From: DAOUEX01 sp034430235
GTDB lineage: Bacteria; Chloroflexota; Anaerolineae; UBA2200
NCBI GenBank assembly: GCA_964478075.1
Contig: CAYZGO010000016.1
Coordinates: forward strand, 1 to 64,000
DNA: 64,000 nucleotides
Reading direction: 5' to 3'
The position numbers and the translations under genes were made by a program. Below, piece after piece: positions 52,141-61,691 of the stretch. The notes beneath the pieces are model-generated. The model did not search any database. It was given only the letters and a program-made list of their open reading frames with translations, and was not told the origin of the DNA. Numbering within the stretch: the stretch's first letter is position 1; each line of letters starts with the position of its first letter.

Positions 52141-53234
52141 TATTTTGGGAATGGACTTGCCTCGGCAATACACTGCAGAGTTGGGCGATCGCTTTCCTTA
52201 TCACCATTGCCGTCCTGGCAGCGCTACGCGTTCTACAGACAGTCCTGATCCGGCGCTTTGCCGCTTTCGGCGAGAAGACCACAACCGACGTAGACGACTT
52301 GGTTGCAGGAGTGGGAATGAACACCAGGTTCTCCCTCTTGGCAATTCTGTCTTTGTACGCTGGCTCGCTCGTCCTCGCCCTGCCCAAACAGGTGACCAAC
52401 TGGATTGGTATCGTGGCGCTGATAGCACTACTGGCCCAACTGGCAATCTGGGGAGATGCGCTCATCTCCTTCTGGCTCTCTCGTTATCAAGAAGAGCATC
52501 TCAAAGAAGACGCGGCCAGCGTCACCACAATCAGAGCGTTGAGCTTTGTCGTTCGACTAGCTCTGTTTGCGATCATCGTGCTTGTGGCCTTGGATAACAT
52601 CCCAGGTGTTGAAGTCACCGCTCTCATTGGCAGCCTGGGGATTGGCGGCATCGCCGTGGCGCTGGCTGTGCAGAACATCCTGGCAGACCTCTTCGCGTCG
52701 CTTTCCATCGCCTTGGACAAACCCTTTGTAATCGGGGATTTCATTGTTGTGGGTGACCATCAGGGCACAGTGGAGCACGTCGGCCTCAAGACCACACGAA
52801 TCCGCAGTCTGTCCGGAGAGCAACTTGTTGTTTCCAACAATGATCTGCTAAGCAGCCGAATCCGCAATTACGGGCGTATGAGCGATCGCCGTGTGGTCTT
52901 CACTGTCGGAGTGGCCTGCGACACGCCATACGAGAAGCTCAAGGCCATCCCATTGACAATCCAGGAAATCATCGAATCGCAGCAGCAGACGCGCTTTGAG
53001 CGAGCGCATTTCAAAGAGTATGGGGATTTCTCCCTTAACTTTGAGGTTGTCTATTGCGTGTTGGACCCCAATTACGACCTGTACATGGACATCCGACAGG
53101 CCATCAACTTGGCCATCTTGCAGCGGTTCGAAGAAGAGGGCATCGAGTTGCCCTATCCAACCCAGACGCTGTATGTCAGGAACGGGGCCTCCAGAGCGAA
53201 AGAGACTGGCTCCATTCCGACCCGAGATGGCTAA
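52137..53234 (+). CDS. MscS-family mechanosensitive channel
   Basis: 365 residues. Four membrane segments; the pore-lining helix is ALIGSLGIGGIAVALAVQNILADLFASLSIALDKPF, followed by the cytoplasmic beta domain (IGDFIVVGDHQGTVEHVGLKTTRIRSLSGE, VVSNNDLLSSRIRNYGRMSDRR). Releases solutes on hypo-osmotic stress. Second gene of the operon. Confidence 0.93.
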   Translation: MIFWEWTCLGNTLQSWAIAFLITIAVLAALRVLQTVLIRRFAAFGEKTTTDVDDLVAGVGMNTRFSLLAILSLYAGSLVLALPKQVTNWIGIVALIALLAQLAIWGDALISFWLSRYQEEHLKEDAASVTTIRALSFVVRLALFAIIVLVALDNIPGVEVTALIGSLGIGGIAVALAVQNILADLFASLSIALDKPFVIGDFIVVGDHQGTVEHVGLKTTRIRSLSGEQLVVSNNDLLSSRIRNYGRMSDRRVVFTVGVACDTPYEKLKAIPLTIQEIIESQQQTRFERAHFKEYGDFSLNFEVVYCVLDPNYDLYMDIRQAINLAILQRFEEEGIELPYPTQTLYVRNGASRAKETGSIPTRDG

Positions 53235-53402
53235 TGCCCGTCACAGCCGTCCGCGCGCCCGTGCGGCCTTGCACAACGGCTCCTTCCATTTGCAGGTTGT
53301 CCCTCGTTGCGGTCAACGTCGCACAAGCCGCACAGCGGCTGAGCTCCCAGCCACTGGGACGAAATGCACCGCCCTGATTTATGGAAGAGGAGGTAGGGAA
53401 AG

Positions 53403-53984
53403 ATGATTTCAAGAGGGAGGTTAGGAATGGCGTTCATTATTGTTCTCATGGTTCTCGCTGCCACAGGAGTCATGTCGTACCTATGGCTCAACAGAGAAGT
53501 CCTAAGCCAGGTCGAGGTTTTGAACCTTGAAGGTGATGGGGGAACAGCGCTGGTGGTTTATCACCCTGGGAAAAGCAGTTCTCAGCAGAAGGTGACCTCT
53601 GCCTTCGCAGAGGCGCTGGTCTCCAACGGCTGGCGAGTGGAGATCACTACGGCAAGCTCTCAAGCTCCCACCGAGCTTTCCGGCTACGACCTTCTGGTCC
53701 TCGGAGGCCCCACTTACTGGTTTACACCGAATCGCCCTATCCGGCGTTACTTGAGCACACTGGGAGACCTTCGAGGGAAGCGCACCGCAGTGATTATCAC
53801 GGCCATGGGATTGGGCGGTCGCTCGATCTCCATCATGGAAAAGGATGTCCGAGAAGCGAACGGCGACCTCGTCAAGTCCTTGCTCTTGTACACCCTCAGA
53901 CCCAACGAGGATCTGTATGGCATCAACGACGCGGTCGAGATCGCCACTGAAGCCGCAAGGGTGATTCCTCTGCCTGGGGAATAG
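53403..53984 (+). CDS. Membrane-anchored flavodoxin-like protein
   Basis: 193 residues. An N-terminal membrane segment (MAFIIVLMVLAATGVMSYLWL) is followed by a flavodoxin-like domain: ALVVYHPGKSSSQQKVTSAFAEAL (FMN phosphate-loop position), YDLLVLGGPTYWF and IRRYLSTLGDLRGKRTAVIITAMG. AGGAGG precedes the ATG at 53403; a second ATG at 53427 also has GGGAGG. Possibly an electron-transfer or regulatory flavoprotein on the membrane. Confidence 0.75.
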   Translation: MISRGRLGMAFIIVLMVLAATGVMSYLWLNREVLSQVEVLNLEGDGGTALVVYHPGKSSSQQKVTSAFAEALVSNGWRVEITTASSQAPTELSGYDLLVLGGPTYWFTPNRPIRRYLSTLGDLRGKRTAVIITAMGLGGRSISIMEKDVREANGDLVKSLLLYTLRPNEDLYGINDAVEIATEAARVIPLPGE

Positions 53985-53990
53985 GAGGAC

Positions 53991-54533
53991 ATGGACGGGA
54001 TGCGTACCAGCAGGCGTCGTAGGGCTTTCATCGTCTCTGGAGTCGTCGCCGCTCGGGTTGCCTGCGCTGCGCTGTTTGTGTGGACGTTCATTAGCGATCT
54101 GAGAACGTGGTCAATCTGCCTCTTTCTTTTGGCCTGCCTGACGGATGCCCTCGATGGTCACCTGGCAAGGAGGCTGCGCGTGTCGCCGTCGCTTGGGGCG
54201 TACTTTGATCCAACCGCCGACCTTATTCTGGTCTTGGCAGCATTCTTGGCTTTCGTGGTGAAGGGCATGTACCCCTTCTGGACGTTACTCCTTATTGGTT
54301 CCATGTTCTCGCAGTTCGTCCTGACATCAGGGCTGAGGCGGCCTCTTTACGACCCGGCGGGGAAATACTACGGAGTGTTTCTCTTCGTCGCTATCGGCAT
54401 TACGCTGGCTTTCCCCAGACCTGCTGTCTATGATGCTGTGCTTGTCGGCATCCTTGGATTCACCACCGCGTCGGTGGTAAGCCGTTGCGCGTTCCTGCTC
54501 AGTCGCCGCAAGAAGGCCGGCCCCCATCCATGA
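53991..54533 (+). CDS. CDP-alcohol phosphatidyltransferase
   Basis: 180 residues, several membrane segments. The signature D(x2)DG(x2)AR(x8)G(x3)D(x3)D is complete in DALDGHLARRLRVSPSLGAYFDPTAD. Makes phospholipid head-group linkages from CDP-diacylglycerol. Starts 6 nt after the flavodoxin-like gene; it converges with the large minus-strand ATPase gene. The acceptor alcohol cannot be told from sequence. Confidence 0.88.
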   Translation: MDGMRTSRRRRAFIVSGVVAARVACAALFVWTFISDLRTWSICLFLLACLTDALDGHLARRLRVSPSLGAYFDPTADLILVLAAFLAFVVKGMYPFWTLLLIGSMFSQFVLTSGLRRPLYDPAGKYYGVFLFVAIGITLAFPRPAVYDAVLVGILGFTTASVVSRCAFLLSRRKKAGPHP

Positions 54534-54587
54534 CGAACGTCGCCGACTGCGCGTGGCAGAGGCCAACTGAGGCAGAGCGGAGACAAC

Positions 54588-57500
54588 TCAGGACAGTTCT
54601 TCGATAACTTTGCTGAGGGATTTGCAGCGCTCAATCCACAGGGCCACCAGACCCACCTTGAAGACGTAGCGCTCGACATCGCCTGGCACCTCTTGCAGGA
54701 TCTCTCGCGCCGCCAAGCTGCGCAGTGCGACGGACACCTGCCTCGGATCCACCGTCAGGCCGTGCTCGGCCAGCAAGAGCGCCACGTCGCTGGCCGTCAC
54801 TCCCAGTTGCGGCCACGATGCCTGCCCCAGTCGCGGCAGGAGCCGAGTCAAAGCTACCAACGTCGCACGCTCCCGTTCAGCAGACGTTTCCCACAGAAAT
54901 GAGAAATGTGCCTCACCGAGAGTCAGTATCTCCTCTAACGCCTGATCAACGTCATCAATGGTCGTGTAGCTCCGCTTGCTGCGATTGTGCGCATTCACCA
55001 ACGAATAGCAAAGCAATTGCAGGAAATACGGATGGCCAGTGGTGACCTGCAGCATTCTGTTGAGGGCCAGGTCGTCATAGACCATGTTGAAAGGCCGCAC
55101 CGGTTCGGTGATCAAATGCCGTGCCGAACTCTCGTCCAGATAACCTATGTGACGGTACAGCGCGATGTTGAAAAGCACTGACCAGTAATCTGTGGTCATC
55201 TCTTCCAGACGATGCGTGCCCACAAAGACGAAGGCGACTTTGCGGCTATGCTGCATCAAATGCCGCAGATAGGAGAACAATGTAGGCTCAAGATGGCCGG
55301 CACGCACGCGCATTTCCAGTTCCTCGAACTCGTCCAGAACCAGGAGGAGAGTGCGATCAGCAAGCCCATCTTGCACAACTTTTAGAAAGCCGTGTTCAAA
55401 AGCCCGTGCGGTCTGCTCCTGAAACGCTGCCAGCTCGGGCACTGGCACGTGCATACCGCGCTCCGCCAAAGCATCTGTAATGGTCATGGCTACGTCGTAG
55501 AGCAAGGCGGGCAATCCCGGCGTCATCCCCAGGGACTGGCAATCGAGGTATACCGGAACGTAGTGCTCGCTCAGGCGCAGCGGCAACTGCAACAACATTG
55601 ACGTCTTGCCGGTACGCCGCTGCCCAATCAGGATCAGAATGTTCCGCTGCAGGAGGCCCTTGGCATTCTTGGAAATGAAATCGAACACGTCTTCACGACC
55701 GTAGAACAGCGGGCTGGCAGGTCGCAGAGGTCTGCCTGGCACGTAGGGATTAGGAACGAGCCGGAACTCGGATGGCGCCAGCACCTCCACCATATCAGCA
55801 AAAAGCTGTGACTTGCCGCGCGCTTCGCGATCGTCGTAGCGCAGTAAGAACTCGACGCGGAAACGATCCTCTGCTGGCGGGGCCAAACGCAACTCTGCTT
55901 CGCGAGTATGTCCGGGTTGCAAGGTGCCAAGCACTACTGGAACACCAAGCACTTTGTAGTTGCCATCTGCGGCGAACTCCACTGTCGTGCGCAAAGCTGG
56001 ACTGCGCCCCCTGTTTTGCACTTCCAACACCAGCAGGGCCTCGCCCGTTGCCACTATGCGCCTGGTCCGCAGCCGGCAGCGCAGTTGTGCACGCCCACGC
56101 CATTCCTCACGTACGGCAGCCACAACCCGTCGCCAATTGGCAGCAATCTGGGCCATCACCTGTGCCTCTGGCCCGCCTTGCATATCCTCCAAAGCGGCCA
56201 ACACCTCAGCGGCTTGTGCCAGGTAGTCCAGCTTACCCTCTGCAGCTTCAATGCGCTCACTGCTGCGCATCAAGCTGGCCACGCGCAAGAACTGGCCCAA
56301 CGCGTCACGCGCGTTGGCCAGCGTGACGCGCGCTGCGCCGTCATCTGCTACACGTTCTTCCAGGAGACGGAGAACCCGCTGCATCCTCGGACGCAAGACA
56401 GTGACGCGTGCCATAGAGTTGGCCCCCAGCAGGTCTGCCAACAACTGGTACACCTGGACGAGTGCTGCGACCCAGGATTGCTCAGGCCCAGCAGACGCAG
56501 TGCTGTGGGCCAAGGTAGAGGCAATGATTTGCAGTCCAGTTGCAGGACGGCTGGAGAATAGCAGGTAGCCCTCAGCGAGGCCGGCCACCGTTCGATCACC
56601 CACAGCCCGCGCACGCTTCGACAGGCGGATGAGAGCTTCTGCGGGGTCAGCCCCACTGACTGCCAGGTTGCGCATGGCGGCCAGTACGTCCTGGGGACTG
56701 CTCGCCAGCCGGGCGTAGAGCAAGCGGGCATGCCGCGTCGGCGACCTGTACCAGGCGCGATAGGCAAACACGAGCAGGCCAATGATTGCAGCCAATTCGG
56801 CGTAGGTATACCAGGGGAGCCCTGGCACGCGCGGGCCAAACACAGGACCGAGCGTGCCTGTGTTGAGGCCATCGCTGTAGGCGAAGCAATAGGCTGCTGT
56901 GCGGCCGGAAGCCAACAGTGGAAATGGGTCCACAAACCAGTACAGCACACCAGGCTCCAATGCATGCTTGGTGCCTGCGGAGCGCCATGCACCACTGAAG
57001 GGGTCCAGAACCTCGAGCGTGACTTCTACACTGTCACCATCAGGGTCATTAATGCTGACCGAGTATACGTACCCTGCCTCGCCGCGTGTAACGCCAGGAT
57101 TGGCCGCTAGAGGCGGGCGATTCGGCGTGTGTTCGTACATCCAGAGCTGCCCGTCCCGCGCCCCGGCCAGGATCTCCGCCCGCCCATCATCATCAATGTC
57201 GCCGACATACAGAGCGCTGATGCCCTCGCCTAGTTCGTGACGACGTTCCAGCCTGCCCCCGTAGGTGACGACATAGAGCATACCTTCAGCAGAACCAGCC
57301 ACAATCTCAGAGCGGCGGTCACCATCCACGTCCCCCGCGCAGGCGGACCGCAGCCCGCCCTGTACTGAATAGAGCCAGATGAGGACGCCATCTCCATTCA
57401 AGACATACAGCCCTCCCCCACTAGTCGCTGCGGTCACATAGGCGCGACCTCCATCGTGGAATTCCCCAGCGTAGAGGGCAAACGGCATGTCATGCAGGTC

Positions 57501-59447
57501 ATACTCCCACAATATGGTGCCGTCCAGACGCAGAGCATACAGCATTCCTTGCTCCGAGGCGATAACCACCTCCCCCAGCCCATCACCATCCAAATCCGCG
57601 CCGCACACCGCTGATACATCTCGCCCCGTGTCATAGTACCAGCGCAAAGACCCATCGCCTGACAGCAAGTAGGCCCGATTGTCCTCAGACCCCGCCACCA
57701 CTTCCGCTCGTCCATCACCATCCAGGTCAGCCGCATACAGGCTCATGATACTGCCAGCGGTGAGATGCGACCACATTGCTTGCCCATCCGCAGAGATGGC
57801 CAACACCCGGTTGCTGCCCGTACCGGCAATCAACTCATCGCTGCCATCGCCATCAAGGTCAGCGGCGCAGACGTTCCAGACCCAATTGTCAGTTTCATAG
57901 TGCCACAACACGCGCCCGTCGCCCTTCAGAATTGAGAGGCCCGACTCCGGGGGACCGCCAGGCCGGTCAAAGTTGTTGTAGCTGACAATGACCTCCTGCT
58001 GTCCATCACCATCTACGTCGCCAGTGCCCACCGTCCTCACTGCCCCGTGGGCGTGGTAGCGCCAGGACAGCGAACCATCGTCCTTCAAGACACAGAGGTT
58101 GCTGTCTTGAGAACCGACCAGGATTTCGAAGCGCCCGTCGCCGTCCACGTCTGCGGCGTCCAGCGCGGTGATTTCTCCCTGCGCCTTGTACCGCCAGCCA
58201 ACCCGGCTGTGAGCCACGCCACGGGCTCGCGACAGCAATTGCACTGCCTCTTCTGAGGAGAAGAGCAACTCACCCCAACCGTCCATGTTCAGATCAGACA
58301 GGCATACCAACGAACCAGCAGCGGGCATTAGATAGGACTCGGCGCTGCCACCGCGAATGTCAATCAGTTCGACAATACTCCTCTGCAGCCCTGTCTGCAA
58401 GCTGAGCACAGCCACGGGCCGGCCAACGATGCCCTCGAAATCCCCCAGTGCTGCATCCACCACACGCCCTGGGCTGCTGCGCTCCCAAAGCAAAGAGCCG
58501 TCGTCGTCCAGCGCCAGCAAACGACGTTCGGCCACGGCTACGACTTCGTCTCGCTGATCATCGTCAACGTCCCCGCTCAGCAGGCACAGTACAGGAGAGC
58601 CAAGCTCGTGGTACCAGCGCATTGTCGAGTCACCAAACAATACCATGAACTCACCCGCTTCTGTGCCAGCGGCGATCAGGAACTTGCCCCAGCCGTCTGG
58701 ATCAACGGCGGCAATAGCCATCACGGGACTCTTCAGCTTGCGATACCACATCTCCTTGCCATCGTCGTCTAGCAGCCGGATGTGCCCGGCGGGTGCCATG
58801 TCCTTGTATCCCGGGAAATCAAAGGCCACAGCCACTTCCTGTCTGCCGTCGTCATCAAAGTCGGCTACGGCCAGGCCACGCACAGTACCCCCGAATCCTC
58901 GTCGCTGGGGCCAGTAGTGCCAGATGGTTGTACCGTCATCATCCAATTCGTAGACGTGCTCGTAGGTGGTGGCGACTATGACTTCGGCATTGCCATCATT
59001 GTCCACATCTGCAGCAGACAGGGTATCTACGGGGTAGGCCGTACGATAGAACCACATCTCACTGCCATCTCCGCGCATCGCCGTCACACCACGCGGGCTG
59101 CCGATGAGCAGATCGAAGCGCGCGTCGCCGTCCAGGTCAGCCAGGCAAGCGGCACTCACTTCCTCGCTGTGCTGAGCCTGCCATACGACCGTGCCATCCC
59201 CCTCAAGCAGCGCCAGGTATCCATCGTGACACACAACGACTATCTCACGCTGCCCGTCGCCGTCCATGTCGCCGGTCAGCACATCGCGCGGCGGCTTGGG
59301 CAGAGGAAGCGTCCAGTGCGCAACAGCAGTGACAGCCTGCTCTGCTCTGACCAGGGACTCTGGTTGTGCCAGCAGCACCTGCAGACAGAGAAGCAACGCC
59401 AGGAGAAACGACGCCACTCTGCCCCAGTGCCAACCCTGCTTGCTCAT
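54588..59447 (-). CDS. Transmembrane beta-propeller sensor with cytoplasmic STAND-like ATPase
   Basis: 1619 residues. Signal peptide (~1-35). Residues ~45-800 hold about 14 FG-GAP/VCBS-like repeats, many with calcium-loop DxDGDG cores (DMDGDGQREIVV, DLDGDGSDELIAG, DVDGDGRFEILVG). An Ig/cadherin-like domain (~805-900) precedes one membrane helix (YTYAELAAIIGLLVFAY). The cytoplasmic half has helices, a CARDB-like sandwich (~1140-1230), then an ATPase with Walker A GQRRTGKTSMLL and Walker B LLLVLDEFEEL, and a winged-helix-like tail. Neighbouring gene 59644-60987 has a related ATPase. Likely carries an outside signal to an ATP-driven switch; ligand unknown. Confidence 0.85.
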   Translation of the reverse strand: MSKQGWHWGRVASFLLALLLCLQVLLAQPESLVRAEQAVTAVAHWTLPLPKPPRDVLTGDMDGDGQREIVVVCHDGYLALLEGDGTVVWQAQHSEEVSAACLADLDGDARFDLLIGSPRGVTAMRGDGSEMWFYRTAYPVDTLSAADVDNDGNAEVIVATTYEHVYELDDDGTTIWHYWPQRRGFGGTVRGLAVADFDDDGRQEVAVAFDFPGYKDMAPAGHIRLLDDDGKEMWYRKLKSPVMAIAAVDPDGWGKFLIAAGTEAGEFMVLFGDSTMRWYHELGSPVLCLLSGDVDDDQRDEVVAVAERRLLALDDDGSLLWERSSPGRVVDAALGDFEGIVGRPVAVLSLQTGLQRSIVELIDIRGGSAESYLMPAAGSLVCLSDLNMDGWGELLFSSEEAVQLLSRARGVAHSRVGWRYKAQGEITALDAADVDGDGRFEILVGSQDSNLCVLKDDGSLSWRYHAHGAVRTVGTGDVDGDGQQEVIVSYNNFDRPGGPPESGLSILKGDGRVLWHYETDNWVWNVCAADLDGDGSDELIAGTGSNRVLAISADGQAMWSHLTAGSIMSLYAADLDGDGRAEVVAGSEDNRAYLLSGDGSLRWYYDTGRDVSAVCGADLDGDGLGEVVIASEQGMLYALRLDGTILWEYDLHDMPFALYAGEFHDGGRAYVTAATSGGGLYVLNGDGVLIWLYSVQGGLRSACAGDVDGDRRSEIVAGSAEGMLYVVTYGGRLERRHELGEGISALYVGDIDDDGRAEILAGARDGQLWMYEHTPNRPPLAANPGVTRGEAGYVYSVSINDPDGDSVEVTLEVLDPFSGAWRSAGTKHALEPGVLYWFVDPFPLLASGRTAAYCFAYSDGLNTGTLGPVFGPRVPGLPWYTYAELAAIIGLLVFAYRAWYRSPTRHARLLYARLASSPQDVLAAMRNLAVSGADPAEALIRLSKRARAVGDRTVAGLAEGYLLFSSRPATGLQIIASTLAHSTASAGPEQSWVAALVQVYQLLADLLGANSMARVTVLRPRMQRVLRLLEERVADDGAARVTLANARDALGQFLRVASLMRSSERIEAAEGKLDYLAQAAEVLAALEDMQGGPEAQVMAQIAANWRRVVAAVREEWRGRAQLRCRLRTRRIVATGEALLVLEVQNRGRSPALRTTVEFAADGNYKVLGVPVVLGTLQPGHTREAELRLAPPAEDRFRVEFLLRYDDREARGKSQLFADMVEVLAPSEFRLVPNPYVPGRPLRPASPLFYGREDVFDFISKNAKGLLQRNILILIGQRRTGKTSMLLQLPLRLSEHYVPVYLDCQSLGMTPGLPALLYDVAMTITDALAERGMHVPVPELAAFQEQTARAFEHGFLKVVQDGLADRTLLLVLDEFEELEMRVRAGHLEPTLFSYLRHLMQHSRKVAFVFVGTHRLEEMTTDYWSVLFNIALYRHIGYLDESSARHLITEPVRPFNMVYDDLALNRMLQVTTGHPYFLQLLCYSLVNAHNRSKRSYTTIDDVDQALEEILTLGEAHFSFLWETSAERERATLVALTRLLPRLGQASWPQLGVTASDVALLLAEHGLTVDPRQVSVALRSLAAREILQEVPGDVERYVFKVGLVALWIERCKSLSKVIEELS

Positions 59448-59643
59448 ATCCCTCCACTATGTGAGGCGTCTACTGTCGAGCCGCCAGCACCAGCGTGAAC
59501 AGCTGGTGCTGGCAATGATTTGCGTGACAGCATTCCAGCACCGCCTGTTTGACGGCCGTGCGGGTGGCTACCGTATCACAATCATAAGCCAAAACGCCCC
59601 TCTGCACAACGGCAAAAGAGGGGTAAATTGGGGACTGTTACCT
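59448..59643. other. Spacer with hairpin between the two ATPase genes
   Basis: Perfect 10-bp inverted repeat CCAGCACCAG/CTGGTGCTGG (59484-59493, 59503-59512) between the terminator of the upstream gene and the start of the 1619-residue gene. The arms resemble the CCAGCACCGGC arms of the tandem repeat at 61181-61461. Confidence 0.6.
59591..59623 (-). terminator. Intrinsic terminator after the ATPase-OmpR gene
   Basis: Arms CCCCTCT (59597-59603) and AGAGGGG (59617-59623) pair perfectly; on the minus strand CGTTTT follows. It lies ~20 nt after the stop of the gene at 59644. Confidence 0.7.
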
Positions 59644-60987
59644 CTATTGCCTCTTCACTCTCAAGGCATAGCCGACTCCGCGCTCATTTACGATGCACCT
59701 GGCCCACAGGCCCAAGGCACGCCGCAGATACTTGATCGCCGCCTTGAGACGCTCAGGGTCCTCCACGTACTCGTCCTGCCAGACGCTCTCCTCCAGCTCG
59801 CGATTGGTAACCACCTGCCCGGGGCGCTGAGCCAGATGGGCCAGTACCTTGAATTGCGTCTTGGTCAGCTTGAGTGGTTCATCGGCGACTGTGGCCATGC
59901 GACGCCGCAAGTCAATGACAAAGGGCTCTGCCTGCAGCAAGTTTGTCACCCTCTGACTGCGGACAAAACGCCTGAGAGCAGAAGAGACGTAGCAGTAACC
60001 GGAATCCGAGGGGATGATGAGACACTGCTGCTGCAGTTGATGGAGCGCCTGGCGAGCGCCAGGGTCGTGCGGCGCGACAGCCAGGCTCGCCAGAGCATAG
60101 CGCTCGGCTTCGTTCAGGTTGTACCAGCAGTATAGATAGTGCTGCTGCGCCTCCTCGTAGAACAAGTCGGAGAGCAGCGTTGTGGCCCGCTCATCCCACT
60201 CCTCTGTGGACTGCGCCAGGTCCCAGGCATGATAGGCCGCCACCTGCACAAAGAAGGGGTGAGGCCCTGCCAGGTCCGCAATCGCGCTCAGAGCTGGCTG
60301 CGGCAGGGTGGCTTCCGCCCTGTCCAGGAAAGCAAGCACCATGCCACGCGCAGTAGGCTCATCGAACAGCCCCAGGGGCACGGTGGCAAAGATGTTGAAG
60401 AAGGGAGAACTCAACACGCTGTCATCTGCGTAGACCAGCGAGATAAGAGGCCGCTGAGAAACCAGGATGTAGGACACGGCACATCGTGTCGCCAATCCGC
60501 GCAGGCCAGAGAAAAAGGTGGGGTCCAGGTTCTGATTGGCCGCCAATAGCTCGAACTCGTCAATGAAGAAGGCTACCTTCGTGCCTTGTCTGGTGACAGC
60601 CTTGATGGCACTGTCCAGCAGGCGATAGTCAACGGGGCGCGCTCCCTCCCCCCATTCCGCATTGATAGACGACTCACGCAGCGCCTCCCGGAGGCCATCG
60701 AGAAAGAGAGCGCAGACTTGTGGCGGAGATGCCTGTCCCATCCCCTCTGTGCCAATAGAAATGAATACGTGCTCTGGCGGCAGCAAACCGTGGGCAGCAC
60801 GTACTTCCTGATCCTGCAAGTGATAGAGCAGAGACGTCTTGCCAATGCGCCTGGGCCCAACAATGGACACGCTCTGCGATGCGCGGACCAGATTCGCAAT
60901 CTGGTCCGTCTCATGCTGGCGGTCATAAAAGTGGCTGGCTTCGCGTATTGGTCCACGATGGTAGAACGGGTTGTGCGCCACGCTCAT
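59644..60987 (-). CDS. STAND-like ATPase fused to OmpR-type DNA-binding domain
   Basis: 447 residues. Walker A VSIVGPRRIGKTSLLYHL near 40-55, Walker B KVAFFIDEFELLA, then a helical region with HPFFVQVAAYHAWDL. Residues ~355-447 are an OmpR/PhoB-type winged helix (IDLRRRMATVADEPLKLTKTQFKVLAHLAQRPGQVVTNRELEESVWQ...VGYAL). There is no receiver domain, so it would be a nucleotide-controlled transcription regulator. Start at 60987 has GGAGGTGAG upstream. Its ATPase resembles that of the large neighbour, and both share the minus strand. Confidence 0.88.
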   Translation of the reverse strand: MSVAHNPFYHRGPIREASHFYDRQHETDQIANLVRASQSVSIVGPRRIGKTSLLYHLQDQEVRAAHGLLPPEHVFISIGTEGMGQASPPQVCALFLDGLREALRESSINAEWGEGARPVDYRLLDSAIKAVTRQGTKVAFFIDEFELLAANQNLDPTFFSGLRGLATRCAVSYILVSQRPLISLVYADDSVLSSPFFNIFATVPLGLFDEPTARGMVLAFLDRAEATLPQPALSAIADLAGPHPFFVQVAAYHAWDLAQSTEEWDERATTLLSDLFYEEAQQHYLYCWYNLNEAERYALASLAVAPHDPGARQALHQLQQQCLIIPSDSGYCYVSSALRRFVRSQRVTNLLQAEPFVIDLRRRMATVADEPLKLTKTQFKVLAHLAQRPGQVVTNRELEESVWQDEYVEDPERLKAAIKYLRRALGLWARCIVNERGVGYALRVKRQ

Positions 60988-61027
60988 CTCACCTCCTGCG
61001 GCACGCGCGACCTTCATGCACATGGGT

Positions 61028-61056
61028 ATTTTAGGAGAAATAAGCAGAATTGTAAA
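61028..61056 (-). promoter_or_regulatory. Predicted promoter of the ATPase-OmpR gene
   Basis: On the minus strand TTTACA (61051-61056), 17-bp spacer, TAAAAT (61028-61033), about 40 nt upstream of the start. Confidence 0.65.
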
Positions 61057-61180
61057 AGAGCGCAGTCGCCGTGTTTAGCATTGGCAGCGTTGGTCAGTGG
61101 CCGCCCTGTTGAATGCTGCGGAAGAGGACGGAGCCTTTTTGAACCGCAGAGTTCGCTGAGACCGCCGAGAAGATTCGGCC

Positions 61181-61461
61181 CACCGCCGTAGACAGGCGGG
61201 GTGGGCGATCTTCCTAATGAGCAAGGTCGTCCAGCACCGGCTCTTCAGGCCGGTGCGGCTTCGGCAAATAAGTAAGTAAGCACCGCCGTAAACAGGCGGT
61301 GCTGGGCGATCTTCCTAATGAGCAAGGTCGTCCAGCACCGGCTCTTCAGGCCGGTGCGGCTTCGGCAAATAAGTAAGCACCGCCGTAAACAGGCGGTGCT
61401 GGGCGATCTTCCTAATCAACAAGGTCGTCCAGCACCGGCTCTTCAGTGCGGCTTCGGCAGT
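61181..61461. repeat. Three tandem copies of a ~100-bp double-hairpin repeat
   Basis: Copies start at 61181, 61281 and 61378 (periods 100 and 97 bp). Each holds CACCGCC/GGCGGTG and, after ~35 bp, GCACCGGC/GCCGGTGC. The arm GGCGGTGCTGG of the first hairpin is also nearly complementary to CCAGCACCGGC of the second, so alternative folds are possible. Copies are nearly identical except for the first hairpin of copy 1 and a small deletion at the end of copy 3. No coding frame. Confidence 0.9.
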
Positions 61462-61691
61462 GATTAGCCCAGCAACATTATACGGGGAAACCACTGGACC
61501 AGCTTGTTACACACAGTTTACATCTTCACCACATCCTGGTGACATCTGCAAGCCACAATGGACTCAGCAATCAACTGCAGAACTATGCAGCCTTGACAAG
61601 TTGTAGTATCATTAGCACATGAACAAACGACTTCTCCTGGTATTCTTGGTCGAAACCAAATGACAGAAGCAGCAGCATGGAGGCGCGGCTG

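Noticed and set aside
61181..61461. CRISPR array
   Set aside because: Only three ~100-bp units without unique spacers between short repeats; not CRISPR-like.
61593..61620. Promoter TTGACA for the hydrolase lipoprotein
   Set aside because: No acceptable -10 lies at 16-18 bp spacing.
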